From: Citrobacter sp. FP75
Lineage (GTDB): Bacteria; Pseudomonadota; Gammaproteobacteria; Enterobacterales; Enterobacteriaceae
Reading direction: 5' to 3'
Length of the DNA: 64,000 nt
Assembly (NCBI RefSeq): GCF_018342065.1
Contig: NZ_JAFDOE010000003.1
Coordinates: 434,001 to 498,000 of the forward strand
Below, piece by piece: positions 28,741-40,946 of the stretch. The position numbers and the translations under genes were made by a program. Numbering within the stretch: position 1 is the first letter of the stretch; every line of letters begins with the position of its first letter. The notes under the pieces were generated by a model that saw only the letters and a list, made by a program, of their open reading frames with translations, was not told the DNA's origin and did no database searches.

Positions 28741-29976
28741 TTACAGCGTTAACGCGTGCTCTTTCTCACCTGTTTTGAATTTGACCTCGCCTAAATCGAT
28801 GCAGGCGACCGGGCAAACGTGACCACATAGCAAGCAACCCACGCATTTTTCGGTGTTGCAGTGTGGGGTACGGGTTTGCTCATTCCATTCCATCGCCTGG
28901 TGCCCGCCGTCATAACAGGAGATGTAACAGCGTCCGCAGCCGACGCACTTATCGAGGTTGATATGCGGGTAGACGATGTAACTGCGATCAAGTTCCTCGG
29001 CGGGGATAATATTGGCATTGGCGAGACCCACCATCTCTTCCAGTGAATCAAACCCCTGGTCGGCAAGATAATGCGACAGCCCGCTGGTCATATCTTCCAC
29101 AATCCGATAGCCATATTGCATGATCCCGGTGGTGACCTGCAGCGTGGCGGCGCCTAACAGCAAGAACTCGGCGGCGTCTTCCCAGGTTTCAATACCGCCT
29201 ATGCCGCTAATCGGGAAATCATGCAGTTCCGGGTGCATGCGCAGTTGTTGGATAAAGCGCAGCGCGATAGGTTTTACCGCCTTACCGGAGTAGCCAGAAA
29301 TGCTGGATTTCCCGTTGACCACTGGCATGCCGATTTTCCGCTTCAGATCGATATTGGTAATGGATTTAACGGTGTTGATGGTGGCGATACCGTCAGCGCC
29401 TCCGCGTTTAGCCGCCAGAGCCACTTCACACATATCGCCAATGTTCGGCGTCATTTTGGCTAACATCGGCAGGGAAGAACCGCGTTTTACTGCCCGGCAA
29501 TATTTTTCGACCAGTTCAGGGCTTTGCCCAACATCGCTGCCCATTGCATGTGATGTCATCTGTGGACACGAGAAGTTGCACTCAATCATATCCGCACCGG
29601 CTTCTTCAACCAGACGAGCCAGCTCCTGCCATTGCTGTTCATTTTCTCCCATGATTGATGCAATCAGCACCTTATCCGGGTAATTTTGTTTCAGCTTACG
29701 AATAGCGGCCAGGTTTTCTTCCAGCGGATGTTCGGCAATTTGCTCCATGTTTTTAAAGCCAATAAAACCAGTGTCTTCTTTCGTCAGATGGTCAAATCGC
29801 GGAGAGACTTCATTGGCAATAAAGAAACCGATGGTTTTAAAAACAATGCCGCCCCAGCCAGTATCGTAGGCTTTGGCGCACATCTCGTAGCAGTTGCCCA
29901 CCGGAGAAGAAGAGAGGCAAAACGGGTTAGGGAATTTGACGCCGCAAAAGGTAATAGAAAGATCTTTCGTTAACAT
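28741..29976 (-). CDS. preA: NAD-dependent dihydropyrimidine dehydrogenase subunit PreA
   Basis: 411 residues. N-terminal dihydroorotate dehydrogenase-like FMN domain ([33 protein letters not shown] with catalytic cysteine region, [31 protein letters not shown]) then two 4Fe-4S ferredoxin motifs ([16 protein letters not shown] and [15 protein letters not shown]). Together with PreT reduces uracil or thymine to dihydro forms. The ATG at 29976 overlaps the preT stop by 7 bp, so the two are coupled. Starts two residues after an alternative Met. Confidence 0.96.
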   Translation of the reverse strand: MLTKDLSITFCGVKFPNPFCLSSSPVGNCYEMCAKAYDTGWGGIVFKTIGFFIANEVSPRFDHLTKEDTGFIGFKNMEQIAEHPLEENLAAIRKLKQNYPDKVLIASIMGENEQQWQELARLVEEAGADMIECNFSCPQMTSHAMGSDVGQSPELVEKYCRAVKRGSSLPMLAKMTPNIGDMCEVALAAKRGGADGIATINTVKSITNIDLKRKIGMPVVNGKSSISGYSGKAVKPIALRFIQQLRMHPELHDFPISGIGGIETWEDAAEFLLLGAATLQVTTGIMQYGYRIVEDMTSGLSHYLADQGFDSLEEMVGLANANIIPAEELDRSYIVYPHINLDKCVGCGRCYISCYDGGHQAMEWNEQTRTPHCNTEKCVGCLLCGHVCPVACIDLGEVKFKTGEKEHALTL

Positions 29977-31211
29977 GAGCAAGCTCCCTCTAAATAGTGA
30001 TGAATGGCCTGAGCGGCTTCTTTTCCTGTTTTAACAGCGTACACCACGGTTTTATCGCCTTTGACAATATCGCCTGCAGCAAACAGAACCGGATCGATGG
30101 TTTGATAATTGTGCGTGTTGATAAGATTGCGTTCTGGCTTTAACGCGGCGAAGTCATCAAGCTGAGCATGCTGACCGACGGCGAGAATAATTTTTTCGGC
30201 TTCAAGCGAGAGCTCCCCAGGCAGCCGAACATGCTTAAAGGTGACTTTATTCCCGGCGACAGTTACCGGCGTGAAACCGTCGATGATCGATACGCCTAAC
30301 GCTTGCGTACTGGTGAACTCTTTTTCACTGGCGGGGAATTCGCTCAGTTCTTCACGTGCGACGCAGGTGACAGACGGGCAGCCAAGGAGTTTCAACGTGC
30401 TGGCGACATCCATGGCTACATCACCGCCGCCGATGATTAACGCACTCTGCGGTACGGAAATATCGCCACTGGCCTTACGGGCGCGTTGCAGAAAATCGAC
30501 CGCAATCTCAACGTTATTCGCCTGGTCAAACATGGGTAGCGTGGAGCCGTAAGACATCCCAACGGTGACCAGCACGGCGCGATTTTCAGCTTTGAGTTGT
30601 TCTACAGAGAGTGCGCTACCGACTTCGCAATTGCACTTGATGGTGACACCCATTTCAACGATACGGGCGATCTCGAGATCTAACACGGATTTCGGCAGGC
30701 GAAATTCTGGAATGCCATAGCGCAACCAGCCGCCAGGCTGCGCCTGTTTTTCGTAGACAGTGACATCATAACCAAGATTGCTTAGCGTGACGCTGGCCTG
30801 CAAGCCTGCCGGGCCTGCGCCGATAATAGCGACCTTACCCAAAGTTTTTGTCGCCGGTGGGTAAATTTTCATTGCGGTCTGCTGTTCAAAATCAGTAATA
30901 AAGCGTTGTAGACGCGCAATATCGATAGGTGTATCAATTCCTGAACGCGTACATCCGCGCTGGCATAATTTTTCGGTTGGGCAGACCCGGGCACAAACGG
31001 CGCCGAGCGCATTATTTTCACGAATAGTTTCGGCGGCGCCTTTAAAATTGCGGAAATAAATGGAGCGGATAAATTTTCCTGGGTCAGTTTGCGCCGGGCA
31101 ATCCTGACTACAGGGGGCGTCGTGGCATAATAAACAGCGGGAGGCCTCTTTAATTGCTAATAAAGGAGTAAACGCAGGCGTAAGCTCATCCAGATAATTT
31201 TGTTGTGGCAT
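29970..31211 (-). CDS. preT: NAD-dependent dihydropyrimidine dehydrogenase subunit PreT
   Basis: 413-residue GltD-like oxidoreductase with an N-terminal iron-sulfur cysteine region ([34 protein letters not shown]), FAD-binding [17 protein letters not shown] (about residue 135-150) and NAD-binding [14 protein letters not shown]. Passes electrons from NADH to PreA. Upstream partner in a preT-preA operon. Degradation of pyrimidines is consistent with cdd nearby and the uracil-producing psu operon. Confidence 0.96.
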   Translation of the reverse strand: MPQQNYLDELTPAFTPLLAIKEASRCLLCHDAPCSQDCPAQTDPGKFIRSIYFRNFKGAAETIRENNALGAVCARVCPTEKLCQRGCTRSGIDTPIDIARLQRFITDFEQQTAMKIYPPATKTLGKVAIIGAGPAGLQASVTLSNLGYDVTVYEKQAQPGGWLRYGIPEFRLPKSVLDLEIARIVEMGVTIKCNCEVGSALSVEQLKAENRAVLVTVGMSYGSTLPMFDQANNVEIAVDFLQRARKASGDISVPQSALIIGGGDVAMDVASTLKLLGCPSVTCVAREELSEFPASEKEFTSTQALGVSIIDGFTPVTVAGNKVTFKHVRLPGELSLEAEKIILAVGQHAQLDDFAALKPERNLINTHNYQTIDPVLFAAGDIVKGDKTVVYAVKTGKEAAQAIHHYLEGACSC

Positions 31212-31446
31212 ATTTTCTTCCTTAATGCTTGAGTAAATTAAGGTGAACTGTTAATAACAAAATAGAAAAAATACAAAAGGTTATTCTTAAGGCTAAGCAT
31301 TGCCGGGAGAGTATTCTGTGAAAGGATTCACAAATAGAGGAGGGCAGAAGGGAAATGCTGGCATACAGCATTAATCCCTTATATTGAAATGGTAATTGTT
31401 CTCATAATGTTAGCTATTCTCAAACGCTACTATTAATAAATGACCT

Positions 31447-32436
<990 letters not shown>

Positions 32437-32515
32437 TCAATCAGGCTACTGTACCCGACGGCGTAGCGCAAGAAACAGCAGTCTGATTGAGGGGATTTTA
32501 GACACTCTGCGCATT

Positions 32516-32546
32516 GCCGGATGGCGTAGTAAACGCCGCATCCGGC
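32516..32546. repeat. REP palindrome between cdd and sanA
   Basis: GCCGGATGGCG...CGCATCCGGC: GC-rich inverted repeat of the REP/BIME type, outside coding sequence, in the cdd-sanA gap. Confidence 0.8.
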
Positions 32547-32575
32547 CTACGGATTTGCGCCATGTCAGGTGGTAA

Positions 32576-33460
32576 TCAACCGAGCAGTACGCGCTCAATA
32601 TTATTGCAGCCCAGAGCGTTCAGGGTAGCGGATGTCGCATCCCACTGGATCAACGGCGCATCGGCTTTTTCAGCCAGCACGGCGCGTTGAATGTCCGGGT
32701 AATCGTAGCCGTTGAGATTCAACAGGTTTAACGCGCCCTGCAGCGGAGGCAGAGTTGGGTTGAAGGCGGCATTTTCAGCGTAGCTACCGCTGAATATTTT
32801 ACCGTCTTTGCATTCCAGCGCTACACCGCTTGGGGAGTTACTGTACGGCATATGGCACCGGTTGGCAGCGGCGATCGCCGCCCGGGTCAGCGCATCACCT
32901 TGCAGCGTAAAGCCGTGATCCTGCTCATCCATCAATAATGTTTTGATGTCGAGATCTTTCGGGCCAAAAGCGTCCGGCAGGTAGTCACGCAGCGCGTGAG
33001 GCTCACGACCCGGTAGGTGAATGCGTAAATCCAGTCCGCTGTTCAGTTCGTTCATGAACTGACGGCAGTGGCCGCAGGGGGTGTAGTTGACGGTAATGGC
33101 GGCGAGTTCTTTTTCTCCGCGCAGCCAGGCGTGGCTGATGGCGCTTTGCTCGGCATGAACGGTTTGCTGCATAGTCGCACCAAGGAACTCCATGTTCCCC
33201 CCGAAGTACCAGGTGCCGCTGATGCCGCGCGCAATTGCACCAACGTTGAAGCTGGACAGTGGGGTACGTGCGCAGCTCGCCGCCAGCGGCAGCAGAGCGA
33301 ATGCCAGCGCGTCTTCGTCCAGTCCCGATTCGCGTTTCAGCGAAGAGACCTGCTCAGCAGTCAGCATGGCGGGAAAATGCGCATCCGCCAGAACAGGGGC
33401 CAGAGCTGATTGCAAGTTATCCGCGAGTTGAGCAAAAGCAGTTTGAAAACGTGGATGCAT
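32576..33460 (-). CDS. cdd: Cytidine deaminase
   Basis: Zinc enzyme that deaminates cytidine and deoxycytidine to uridine. 294 residues, with the two-domain E. coli type: N-terminal catalytic domain with [11 protein letters not shown] (His and catalytic Glu) and [12 protein letters not shown] (two zinc Cys), and a second, non-catalytic half (about residues 185-294). Upstream region has the CRP-CytR arrangement known for cdd. Confidence 0.98.
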   Translation of the reverse strand: MHPRFQTAFAQLADNLQSALAPVLADAHFPAMLTAEQVSSLKRESGLDEDALAFALLPLAASCARTPLSSFNVGAIARGISGTWYFGGNMEFLGATMQQTVHAEQSAISHAWLRGEKELAAITVNYTPCGHCRQFMNELNSGLDLRIHLPGREPHALRDYLPDAFGPKDLDIKTLLMDEQDHGFTLQGDALTRAAIAAANRCHMPYSNSPSGVALECKDGKIFSGSYAENAAFNPTLPPLQGALNLLNLNGYDYPDIQRAVLAEKADAPLIQWDATSATLNALGCNNIERVLLG

Positions 33461-33519
33461 GGCGATGCCTCATAACAATGTAATGGGATCGTAGTTTACG
33501 GGCCTGCTATGGCTTTATA

Positions 33520-33585
33520 TGTGATCTAAATCTCATTGCGTATGCAACTAATGAAACTTAAATGAAAAATGTGCAACGCATCGCA
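33520..33585. promoter_or_regulatory. cdd control region, paired CRP sites
   Basis: TGTGATCTAAATCTCA at 33520-33535 and TGTGCAACGCATCGCA at 33570-33585 are spaced 50 bp apart, with TGCAACTAATGAAAC between as a candidate CytR half-site. This resembles the two-CRP/CytR promoter of E. coli cdd. Confidence 0.65.
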
Positions 33586-33608
33586 AATAAATGAGCTAAA
33601 AACGGCGA

Positions 33609-34735
<1,127 letters not shown>

Positions 34736-34912
34736 TTAAACTTAAAAACGTGCTACCGATCACATCATGAATTCTAAGCATAGTGGAAATAGATAACTGG
34801 AACATCAGGCAATAACCCCAATCAACAGAGCGACCTCTGTGCGCCGTTTGCGGTGCTTTGATCTATCGCACAGAGACGGTACCATAGCGCCTCTTTTTTT
34901 GCGGGTGACGAT

Positions 34913-35851
34913 ATGCGTGTTTTACTGGCACCGATGGAAGGTGTGCTCGACTCACTGGTGCGCGAGCTGCTGACCGAAGTCAATGATTATGATCTGTGCA
35001 TCACCGAATTTGTTCGCGTGGTGGATCAACTCCTGCCAGCAAAAGTGTTTCATCGGCTCTGCCCGGAACTGCATAACAACAGCCGCACCCCATCCGGCAC
35101 GCAGGTGCGTATCCAGTTGCTGGGGCAGCATCCACAATGGCTGGCAGAGAACGCGGCTCGTGCGGTTGAACTGGGATCGTATGGTGTTGACCTGAACTGT
35201 GGCTGTCCGTCAAAACTGGTTAACGGCAGCGGCGGTGGCGCGACGCTGCTGAAAGATCCTGAGCTAATCTATCAAGGCGCAAAAGCCATGCGTGAGGCGG
35301 TACCTGGCCATCTACCGGTGACGGTGAAAGTGCGCCTGGGCTGGGACAGCAGCGACAGGCGGTTTGAAATTGCCGATGCCGTTCAGCAGGCGGGTGCCAG
35401 CGAGCTGGCGGTTCATGGACGTACCAAAGAGCAGGGTTACAAGGCCGAGCATATCAACTGGCGGGCGATTGGCGAGATCCGCCAGCGACTGACTATTCCG
35501 GTTATCGCGAATGGTGAAATCTGGGACTGGCAGAGTGCGCAAGATTGTATGGCGGTCACCGGCTGTGACGCGCTGATGATCGGACGCGGGGCGCTAAATA
35601 TTCCTAACTTGAGCCGGGTGGTGAAATACAACGAACCCCGGATGCCGTGGCCCGACGTGGTGACATTGCTGAAAAAATATACCCGTCTGGAAAAGCAGGG
35701 CGATACCGGGTTATATCATGTGGCGCGCATTAAGCAGTGGCTGGGGTATTTGCGTAAAGAGTATGCTGAAGCGACAACGTTGTTTCAGGAAATCCGCGCA
35801 CTCAATAATTCACCGGATATCGCGCGCGCAATTCAGGCCATTAAGATTTAA
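34913..35851 (+). CDS. dusC: tRNA-dihydrouridine(16) synthase
   Basis: FMN-dependent enzyme of 312 residues that reduces uridine 16 in tRNA. Seen: [36 protein letters not shown] with the catalytic cysteine C98, [21 protein letters not shown] and [10 protein letters not shown] plus IGRGAL. The size and motif choice fit DusC rather than DusA/DusB. Monocistronic; followed by a REP element. Confidence 0.96.
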   Translation: MRVLLAPMEGVLDSLVRELLTEVNDYDLCITEFVRVVDQLLPAKVFHRLCPELHNNSRTPSGTQVRIQLLGQHPQWLAENAARAVELGSYGVDLNCGCPSKLVNGSGGGATLLKDPELIYQGAKAMREAVPGHLPVTVKVRLGWDSSDRRFEIADAVQQAGASELAVHGRTKEQGYKAEHINWRAIGEIRQRLTIPVIANGEIWDWQSAQDCMAVTGCDALMIGRGALNIPNLSRVVKYNEPRMPWPDVVTLLKKYTRLEKQGDTGLYHVARIKQWLGYLRKEYAEATTLFQEIRALNNSPDIARAIQAIKI

Positions 35852-35869
35852 CCGGCCAGGGTGTTGCAG

Positions 35870-35899
35870 GCCGGATACGGCGTTAAGCCGCCATCCGGC
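35870..35899. repeat. REP palindrome downstream of dusC
   Basis: GCCGGATACGGC...GCCGCCATCCGGC: typical enterobacterial REP unit in the gap between convergent dusC and yohP. Confidence 0.8.
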
Positions 35900-35906
35900 A
35901 TTGATG

Positions 35907-35990
35907 TCAGAAAATCATCTTAAACACGCCGGTTACCACCAACAATCCAATCAGAAAAATAATTAAAATAGCCCACAGCAGAATTTTCAT
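35907..35990 (-). CDS. yohP: Small inner-membrane protein YohP
   Basis: 27-residue single-span protein read as MKILLWAILIIFLIGLLVVT followed by a short tail GVFKMIF. Nearly identical to E. coli YohP, a known short membrane protein whose mRNA is itself membrane-targeted. Ribosome-binding GGGAAAGC precedes it. Too short for usual gene calls. Confidence 0.9.
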   Translation of the reverse strand: MKILLWAILIIFLIGLLVVTGVFKMIF

Positions 35991-36059
35991 TAGCTTTCCC
36001 TTTTTGGTGAGTTCAGATTGAGTATAGGAAACTATTAAAAACTCTGCCTGCAGGCTCAA

Positions 36060-36797
36060 TTATGCAGGCTTACGTGCGCTGAGCAGAAACACCATCGGGC
36101 GCTCTTTCTCTTCATCCAGCGCGGGGTTGGTGGCAATCTGTTCGGCAGAAGGTCCCCACTCGTCAAGGCAGACAATCTCAAATCCGGCGCTAATCAACGC
36201 GTTGATCCAGGTTGCCAGCTTGCGGTGTTGTTTTTTAACCCCTTCAGCAAACCAGTTGCTGATACGCTCACCTTCTTGCTGATAATGATTCACCGGCCAG
36301 GACAGCTGCCCGGTTTTATCTTTTATCCAGCTCTGGGTGAGTGGCGCAGTATAAATAGGGTGTTCTGCAGAAAAGACCAACATTCCGCCCGGTGTTAATG
36401 ACTGGTAAATCGTTACCAATAATCGCTCTATATCCTGTAAATAGTGCAGGGCGAGCGAGCTGTAAGCCAGGTCAAAGGAATCTGCTGCCAGCGTAAGCGC
36501 TTCAAGATCTTCGCGCTGGTACTGAATACCCTCTCCGGGCGTCATGCTGCGAGCCTGGGCTAACATCTTCTCTGAAATATCAAGACCGACGACACTTGTG
36601 GCGTGGTTATCGCGCGCGTAGCGGCAAAACCAGCCGTATCCACAACCTAAATCGAGAACACGCTTACCCTGCAACGAAGGGAGCATAGCCTGTAATGCTG
36701 GCCATTCGGGGGCGCCGTCGAGTCCTTTTACGGAGCGATCCAGCGTGGCATATCCGGCAAAGAACTCGGGGTCGTCATAGATATTCTGTGACATCAT
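36060..36797 (-). CDS. Class I SAM-dependent methyltransferase
   Basis: 245 residues. SAM-binding motif I VLDLGCGYGWFCRYA (about residues 50-64), post-I VVGLDISEKMLAQAR and motif III-like FDLAYSSLALHYL are present. A Rossmann-fold methyltransferase of the UbiE/Coq5-like type 11 family; substrate unknown. The start at 36797 (MMSQN) follows GGAGA at a proper distance; a further upstream ATG at 36812 is less well supported. It is not in E. coli K-12 at this place as I recall it. It is divergent from mdtQ with an AT-rich gap. Confidence 0.85.
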   Translation of the reverse strand: MMSQNIYDDPEFFAGYATLDRSVKGLDGAPEWPALQAMLPSLQGKRVLDLGCGYGWFCRYARDNHATSVVGLDISEKMLAQARSMTPGEGIQYQREDLEALTLAADSFDLAYSSLALHYLQDIERLLVTIYQSLTPGGMLVFSAEHPIYTAPLTQSWIKDKTGQLSWPVNHYQQEGERISNWFAEGVKKQHRKLATWINALISAGFEIVCLDEWGPSAEQIATNPALDEEKERPMVFLLSARKPA

Positions 36798-36966
36798 AAT
36801 GTCTCCATTCATAAATTATTAAAATTATTTAATCTATATTATTTATGTGGTGTATATTTTGCCGATTATATATTTTTATTGCTAAAGATGTATTGCCACG
36901 CGTAACTAAAAAAGCATGTGCGACAAGTCGTAATCTCTGCGCATCATTTCTTACCTGTAAACCTCC

Positions 36967-38406
36967 ATGAATCGTAATTCTGTTTTTGCCGCGACGGCAT
37001 TATTGCCGCTTTTTATTCTGTTGCCCGGTTGTGCTCCGATGCACGATACCCGCCAGTCGCTCTCACAGCAGACGCCTGCTGCAAACGTTGATACCGCGTT
37101 ACCCGCGGCATTAAAAAATGGCTGGCCGGATAGCCAATGGTGGAAGGCGTATCACGATCCCCAGCTTGATGCGCTGATTGACAGCACGTTAAAGAACTCG
37201 CCTGATATGCAGGTTGCAGAGCAGCGTATTCAACTGGCGGAGGCGCAGGCCAGGGCGGTTGAGGCACAGGATGGTCCGCAGATTGATTTTTCGGCGGACG
37301 TCGAGCGCCAGAAAATGTCAGCCGAAGGGCTGATGGGACCGTTTGCCATCACCGATCCCGCGGCGGGCACCACCGGACCGTGGTACACCAATGGCACCCT
37401 GGGGTTAACCGCGGGCTGGAATCTGGACCTGTGGGGCAAGAACCGGGCGGAGGTGACGGCACGTATTGGCGCCGTTAAAGCGCGCGAAGCCGAACGCGAG
37501 CAAACCCGCCAACTGCTGGCGAGCGGTGTCTCCCGTCTGTACTGGGAATGGCAGACGCAGGCGGCGCTGAAAACCGTGCTGACGCAGATTGAAACGGAGC
37601 AGCAGAACGTCATTACCGTCGATCGCGAACTGTATCAAAACGGCCTGACGTCCTCGGTAGAAGGCGTTGAGACCGATATCGATTCCAGCAAAACAGAGCA
37701 GCAGCTAAACGACGTCAACGGGAAAATGAAGGTGATCGAAGCGCGATTGAGCGCACTGACCAATACGCAATCCACGTCGTTGAAGCTGCATTCCACGGCG
37801 ATGCCGGCAGTTCAAAGCCAGTTGCCGTCCCAGTTAGGCTATTCGCTGCTGGCCCGTCGACCGGACTTACAGGCAGCACACTGGTATATTGAGTCTTCAC
37901 TGAGCAGCATCGATGCGGCGAAAGCGGCGTTTTATCCCGACGTCAACCTGATGGCTTTCCTGCAACAGGACGCCTTGCATCTGAGCGATCTGTTTAGTCA
38001 TTCCGCCCAGCAAATGGGGGTAACCGCCGGGTTAACGCTACCGATTTTCGATAGCGGCAGGCTGAATGCGAATCTCGACATCACCAAAGCGCAGAGCAAC
38101 CTGACCGTTGCCAATTACAACAAAGCCGTTGTCGAGGCGGTGAATGATGTCGCGCGCACGGCAACGCAGGTGGATACGCTGGCACAGAAAAATCAGCATC
38201 AGCAGCAGATAGAACATGACGCGCAGCGCGTAGTTGGGCTTGCGCAGGCGCGGTTTAACGCCGGGATTATCGCAGGTTCCCGCGTTAGCGAGGCCAAAAT
38301 TCCGGCGCTGCGTGAACAGTGCAACGGCCTGATTCTACAAGGTCAGTGGCTGGATGCATCTATTCAGTTGACCAGCGCGTTGGGTGGTGGATACCACGCT
38401 TCGTAA
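36967..38406 (+). CDS. mdtQ: Outer-membrane efflux lipoprotein MdtQ (NodT/OprM type)
   Basis: 479 residues. N-terminal lipoprotein signal with lipobox LLPGC, then the outer-membrane factor (TolC/OprM) domain: two repeats with long coiled-coil stretches (about 190-280 and 390-450) and motifs QLAEAQARAVEAQDGPQI and RRPDLQAAHW. Expected to form the outer-membrane pore of a tripartite efflux pump. The K-12 copy is annotated as a pseudogene; here the frame is intact. No inner-membrane pump or adaptor gene adjoins it. Confidence 0.9.
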   Translation: MNRNSVFAATALLPLFILLPGCAPMHDTRQSLSQQTPAANVDTALPAALKNGWPDSQWWKAYHDPQLDALIDSTLKNSPDMQVAEQRIQLAEAQARAVEAQDGPQIDFSADVERQKMSAEGLMGPFAITDPAAGTTGPWYTNGTLGLTAGWNLDLWGKNRAEVTARIGAVKAREAEREQTRQLLASGVSRLYWEWQTQAALKTVLTQIETEQQNVITVDRELYQNGLTSSVEGVETDIDSSKTEQQLNDVNGKMKVIEARLSALTNTQSTSLKLHSTAMPAVQSQLPSQLGYSLLARRPDLQAAHWYIESSLSSIDAAKAAFYPDVNLMAFLQQDALHLSDLFSHSAQQMGVTAGLTLPIFDSGRLNANLDITKAQSNLTVANYNKAVVEAVNDVARTATQVDTLAQKNQHQQQIEHDAQRVVGLAQARFNAGIIAGSRVSEAKIPALREQCNGLILQGQWLDASIQLTSALGGGYHAS

Positions 38407-38430
38407 TATAACCACCCGGTAGACATTGCA

Positions 38431-39003
38431 CTACCGGGTTGTACTTTCGCTGCTGCGTTTTTTTAACCACCAGCGTGCGCCTACAACCAGCACGATCACC
38501 ACAACCAGCCATATCCAGTGCTTAATATGCTGATCGAGATTGTGCAACCACGGTGCGATGACTTCTCCCCCGACGTAGCCCAGGGTGGTAAATATCAATG
38601 CCCACACCAACGCGCCCAGAATGTTTAATGGCAGAAAAATTTTGGGCGGCAAATGGCTTGCGCCAATCAGTAACGGCCCGATCACGCGAAAACCATACAT
38701 AAAACGGGTGCCAATCACGAACAGATACGGCCGACGCTGGATCATTTTCTGCGCCCGGCGGATCTTGTCTTGATGTTTTGAGAAACGACGTAAAATTTTT
38801 CCGCCGTAACGACGACCAAGCAGATACAGCAACTGATCGCCAATCATGCCACCCAGCGCCACAGAGATAACCACCAGAGGAAACTTGAGTAATCCCTGAT
38901 GTGCTGCCACGCCGCCCAGCAGGGTAATGGTTTCACCTTCGGCCATACTGCCAATGACCAGTGCGGCATAACCGTAATGTGCAATAAGACTGTTTATATC
39001 CAT
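38431..39003 (-). CDS. yohD: DedA-family inner-membrane protein YohD
   Basis: 190 residues with four to five spans and the DedA motif (MAEGETITLLGGVAAHQGLL; GTRFMYGFRVIGPLLIGASHLP). DedA proteins flip polyprenyl or phospholipids and support membrane homeostasis. The start at 39003 (MDINSLIAHYG) matches E. coli; an upstream in-frame ATG would add ten residues. Divergent from yohC. Confidence 0.93.
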   Translation of the reverse strand: MDINSLIAHYGYAALVIGSMAEGETITLLGGVAAHQGLLKFPLVVISVALGGMIGDQLLYLLGRRYGGKILRRFSKHQDKIRRAQKMIQRRPYLFVIGTRFMYGFRVIGPLLIGASHLPPKIFLPLNILGALVWALIFTTLGYVGGEVIAPWLHNLDQHIKHWIWLVVVIVLVVGARWWLKKRSSESTTR

Positions 39004-39166
39004 ACGTCTGGATGACCTCCTGACGTTAAGCATACACCCTGTGAATCATCAGTGGGGTAAAAGCCCTGAATTAGCGGTTCGTCATTTTTGGTGTTGTACA
39101 AAAAATAATCCAAAGCTGGATTATACTTGAACTGTTGAGGTCCGGAGCTGGCAAGAAGGGGGCGGT

Positions 39167-39754
39167 ATGAACCATGTCTGGGGGCTATTTTCCCATCCCA
39201 ATCGTGAAATGCACGTGATCAACAGCGAAAACGAAAGCGTTTCGCATCACTATACCCACCATGTCCTGCTGATGGCGGCAATCCCGGTTATTTGCGCATT
39301 TATTGGTACCACGCAAATCGGCTGGAATTTTGGCGACGGCAACGTATTACAGTTATCCCTGTTGACTGGATTTGTGATGGCAATTCTGTTTTACGGTGTG
39401 ATGCTGGCAGGCGTGGCCGTTATGGGCAGGGTTATCTGGTGGATGGCGCGTAATTATCCGCAGCGTCCTTCGCTGGCACACTGTATGGTCTTTGCCGGTT
39501 ATGTTGCCACACCGCTGTTTTTAAGTGGATTAGTGGCGTTGTATCCGCTGGTCTGGCTGTGTGCTTTAGTGGGAACGATCGCGCTGTTTTACACCGGTTA
39601 TTTGCTCTATCTCGGCATTCCGACTTTCCTCAATATTACCAAAGAGGAAGGGCTGAGCTTTTCCAGCTCAACGCTGGCAATCGGCGTTCTGGTGCTTGAG
39701 GTTCTGCTGGCGATTACGGTGATACTGTGGGGGTATGGATACCGATTGTTCTAA
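39167..39754 (+). CDS. yohC: Yip1-domain inner-membrane protein YohC
   Basis: 195 residues, five hydrophobic spans, strongly matching E. coli YohC (NHVWGLFSHPNREMHV, YTHHVLLMAAIPVICAFIGT). Function not known; Yip1 domain relatives handle membrane trafficking in eukaryotes. Followed by pbpG. Confidence 0.93.
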   Translation: MNHVWGLFSHPNREMHVINSENESVSHHYTHHVLLMAAIPVICAFIGTTQIGWNFGDGNVLQLSLLTGFVMAILFYGVMLAGVAVMGRVIWWMARNYPQRPSLAHCMVFAGYVATPLFLSGLVALYPLVWLCALVGTIALFYTGYLLYLGIPTFLNITKEEGLSFSSSTLAIGVLVLEVLLAITVILWGYGYRLF

Positions 39755-39934
39755 GGTAACAACCTGTCTGCACTGCGTTGCTGGTGTAAAAGCCAGCAAT
39801 GCAGCATTTCGAGATGATTCTCCTGTGGCGGCAACGCTGTCGGGTCGTTATGATGCCTGAGCTAGCTTGAGATTATTCTCTATCTCGGGCGGTGTGCGTT
39901 ATGACGTGCGTGAACCATTATCAGAAATCTCATC

Positions 39935-40882
39935 ATGCTTAAATTCCGAGTTTCATTATTAAGCCTTGCCCTGGTGCTGGCAGTTCCTTTTGCACCCCAA
40001 GCCGTGGCGAAAACGGCGGCTACCGCAGCGGCCTCTCAGCCCGAGATTGCGTCTGGTAGTGCGATGATTGTTGATTTGAATACCAACAAGGTCATCTATT
40101 CGAACCATCCGGATCTTGTGCGTCCGATTGCGTCGATCACCAAATTAATGACGGCGATGGTGGTGCTGGATGCACGACTGCCGCTGAACGAAAAGCTGAA
40201 AGTGGACATCAGCCAGACGCCGGAGATGAAAGGCATTTACTCTCGTGTGCGACTGAACAGTGAAATCAGCCGTAAAGATATGCTGCTGCTGGCGCTGATG
40301 TCATCAGAAAATCGCGCGGCGGCAAGCCTGGCGCATCATTATCCTGGCGGTTATAACGCCTTTATCAACGCGATGAACGCCAAAGCGAAATCACTGGGGA
40401 TGACCCAGACACGTTTTGTGGAGCCGACTGGGTTATCCATTCATAACGTCTCGACCGCCCGTGATTTAACCAAACTGCTGATTGCCAGCAAACAGTATCC
40501 GCTGATTGGTCAGTTAAGTACGACACGTGAGGATATGGCGACCTTTGCCAACCCGGCGTATACGCTGCCGTTCCGTAACACCAACCATCTGGTGTACCGC
40601 GATAACTGGAATATTCAGCTCACCAAAACCGGCTTTACCAACGCGGCGGGTCACTGTCTGGTGATGCGCACGGTGATTAACAACAAACCGGTTGCGCTGG
40701 TGGTGATGGATGCCTTTGGTAAATACACCCACTTTGCCGATGCCAGCCGTTTACGCACCTGGATCGAAACCGGAAAAGTGATGCCTGTTCCAGCGGCAGC
40801 GCTGAGCTATAAAAAGCAAAAAGCCGCACAGATGGCGGCGACGGGTTCGGCGACGGGCGAGCAAACCGCGCAAAACGATTAA
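39935..40882 (+). CDS. pbpG: D-alanyl-D-alanine endopeptidase PBP7
   Basis: Low-molecular-mass penicillin-binding protein of 315 residues that cuts DD-cross-links in murein in the periplasm. Signal peptide of about 25 residues (ending AVA). Catalytic motifs: SXXK as S67-I-T-K70, SXN as S124-E-N126, KTG as K231-T-G233. The C-terminal tail is longer than the catalytic core by about 50 residues, as in E. coli. Active-site complete. Confidence 0.96.
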   Translation: MLKFRVSLLSLALVLAVPFAPQAVAKTAATAAASQPEIASGSAMIVDLNTNKVIYSNHPDLVRPIASITKLMTAMVVLDARLPLNEKLKVDISQTPEMKGIYSRVRLNSEISRKDMLLLALMSSENRAAASLAHHYPGGYNAFINAMNAKAKSLGMTQTRFVEPTGLSIHNVSTARDLTKLLIASKQYPLIGQLSTTREDMATFANPAYTLPFRNTNHLVYRDNWNIQLTKTGFTNAAGHCLVMRTVINNKPVALVVMDAFGKYTHFADASRLRTWIETGKVMPVPAAALSYKKQKAAQMAATGSATGEQTAQND

Positions 40883-40946
40883 ACCCTAGACCAGACAAGC
40901 GTAGCGCCTCCGGCAACGTACCCGGTGGCGCTTTTGCTTATCGAGC

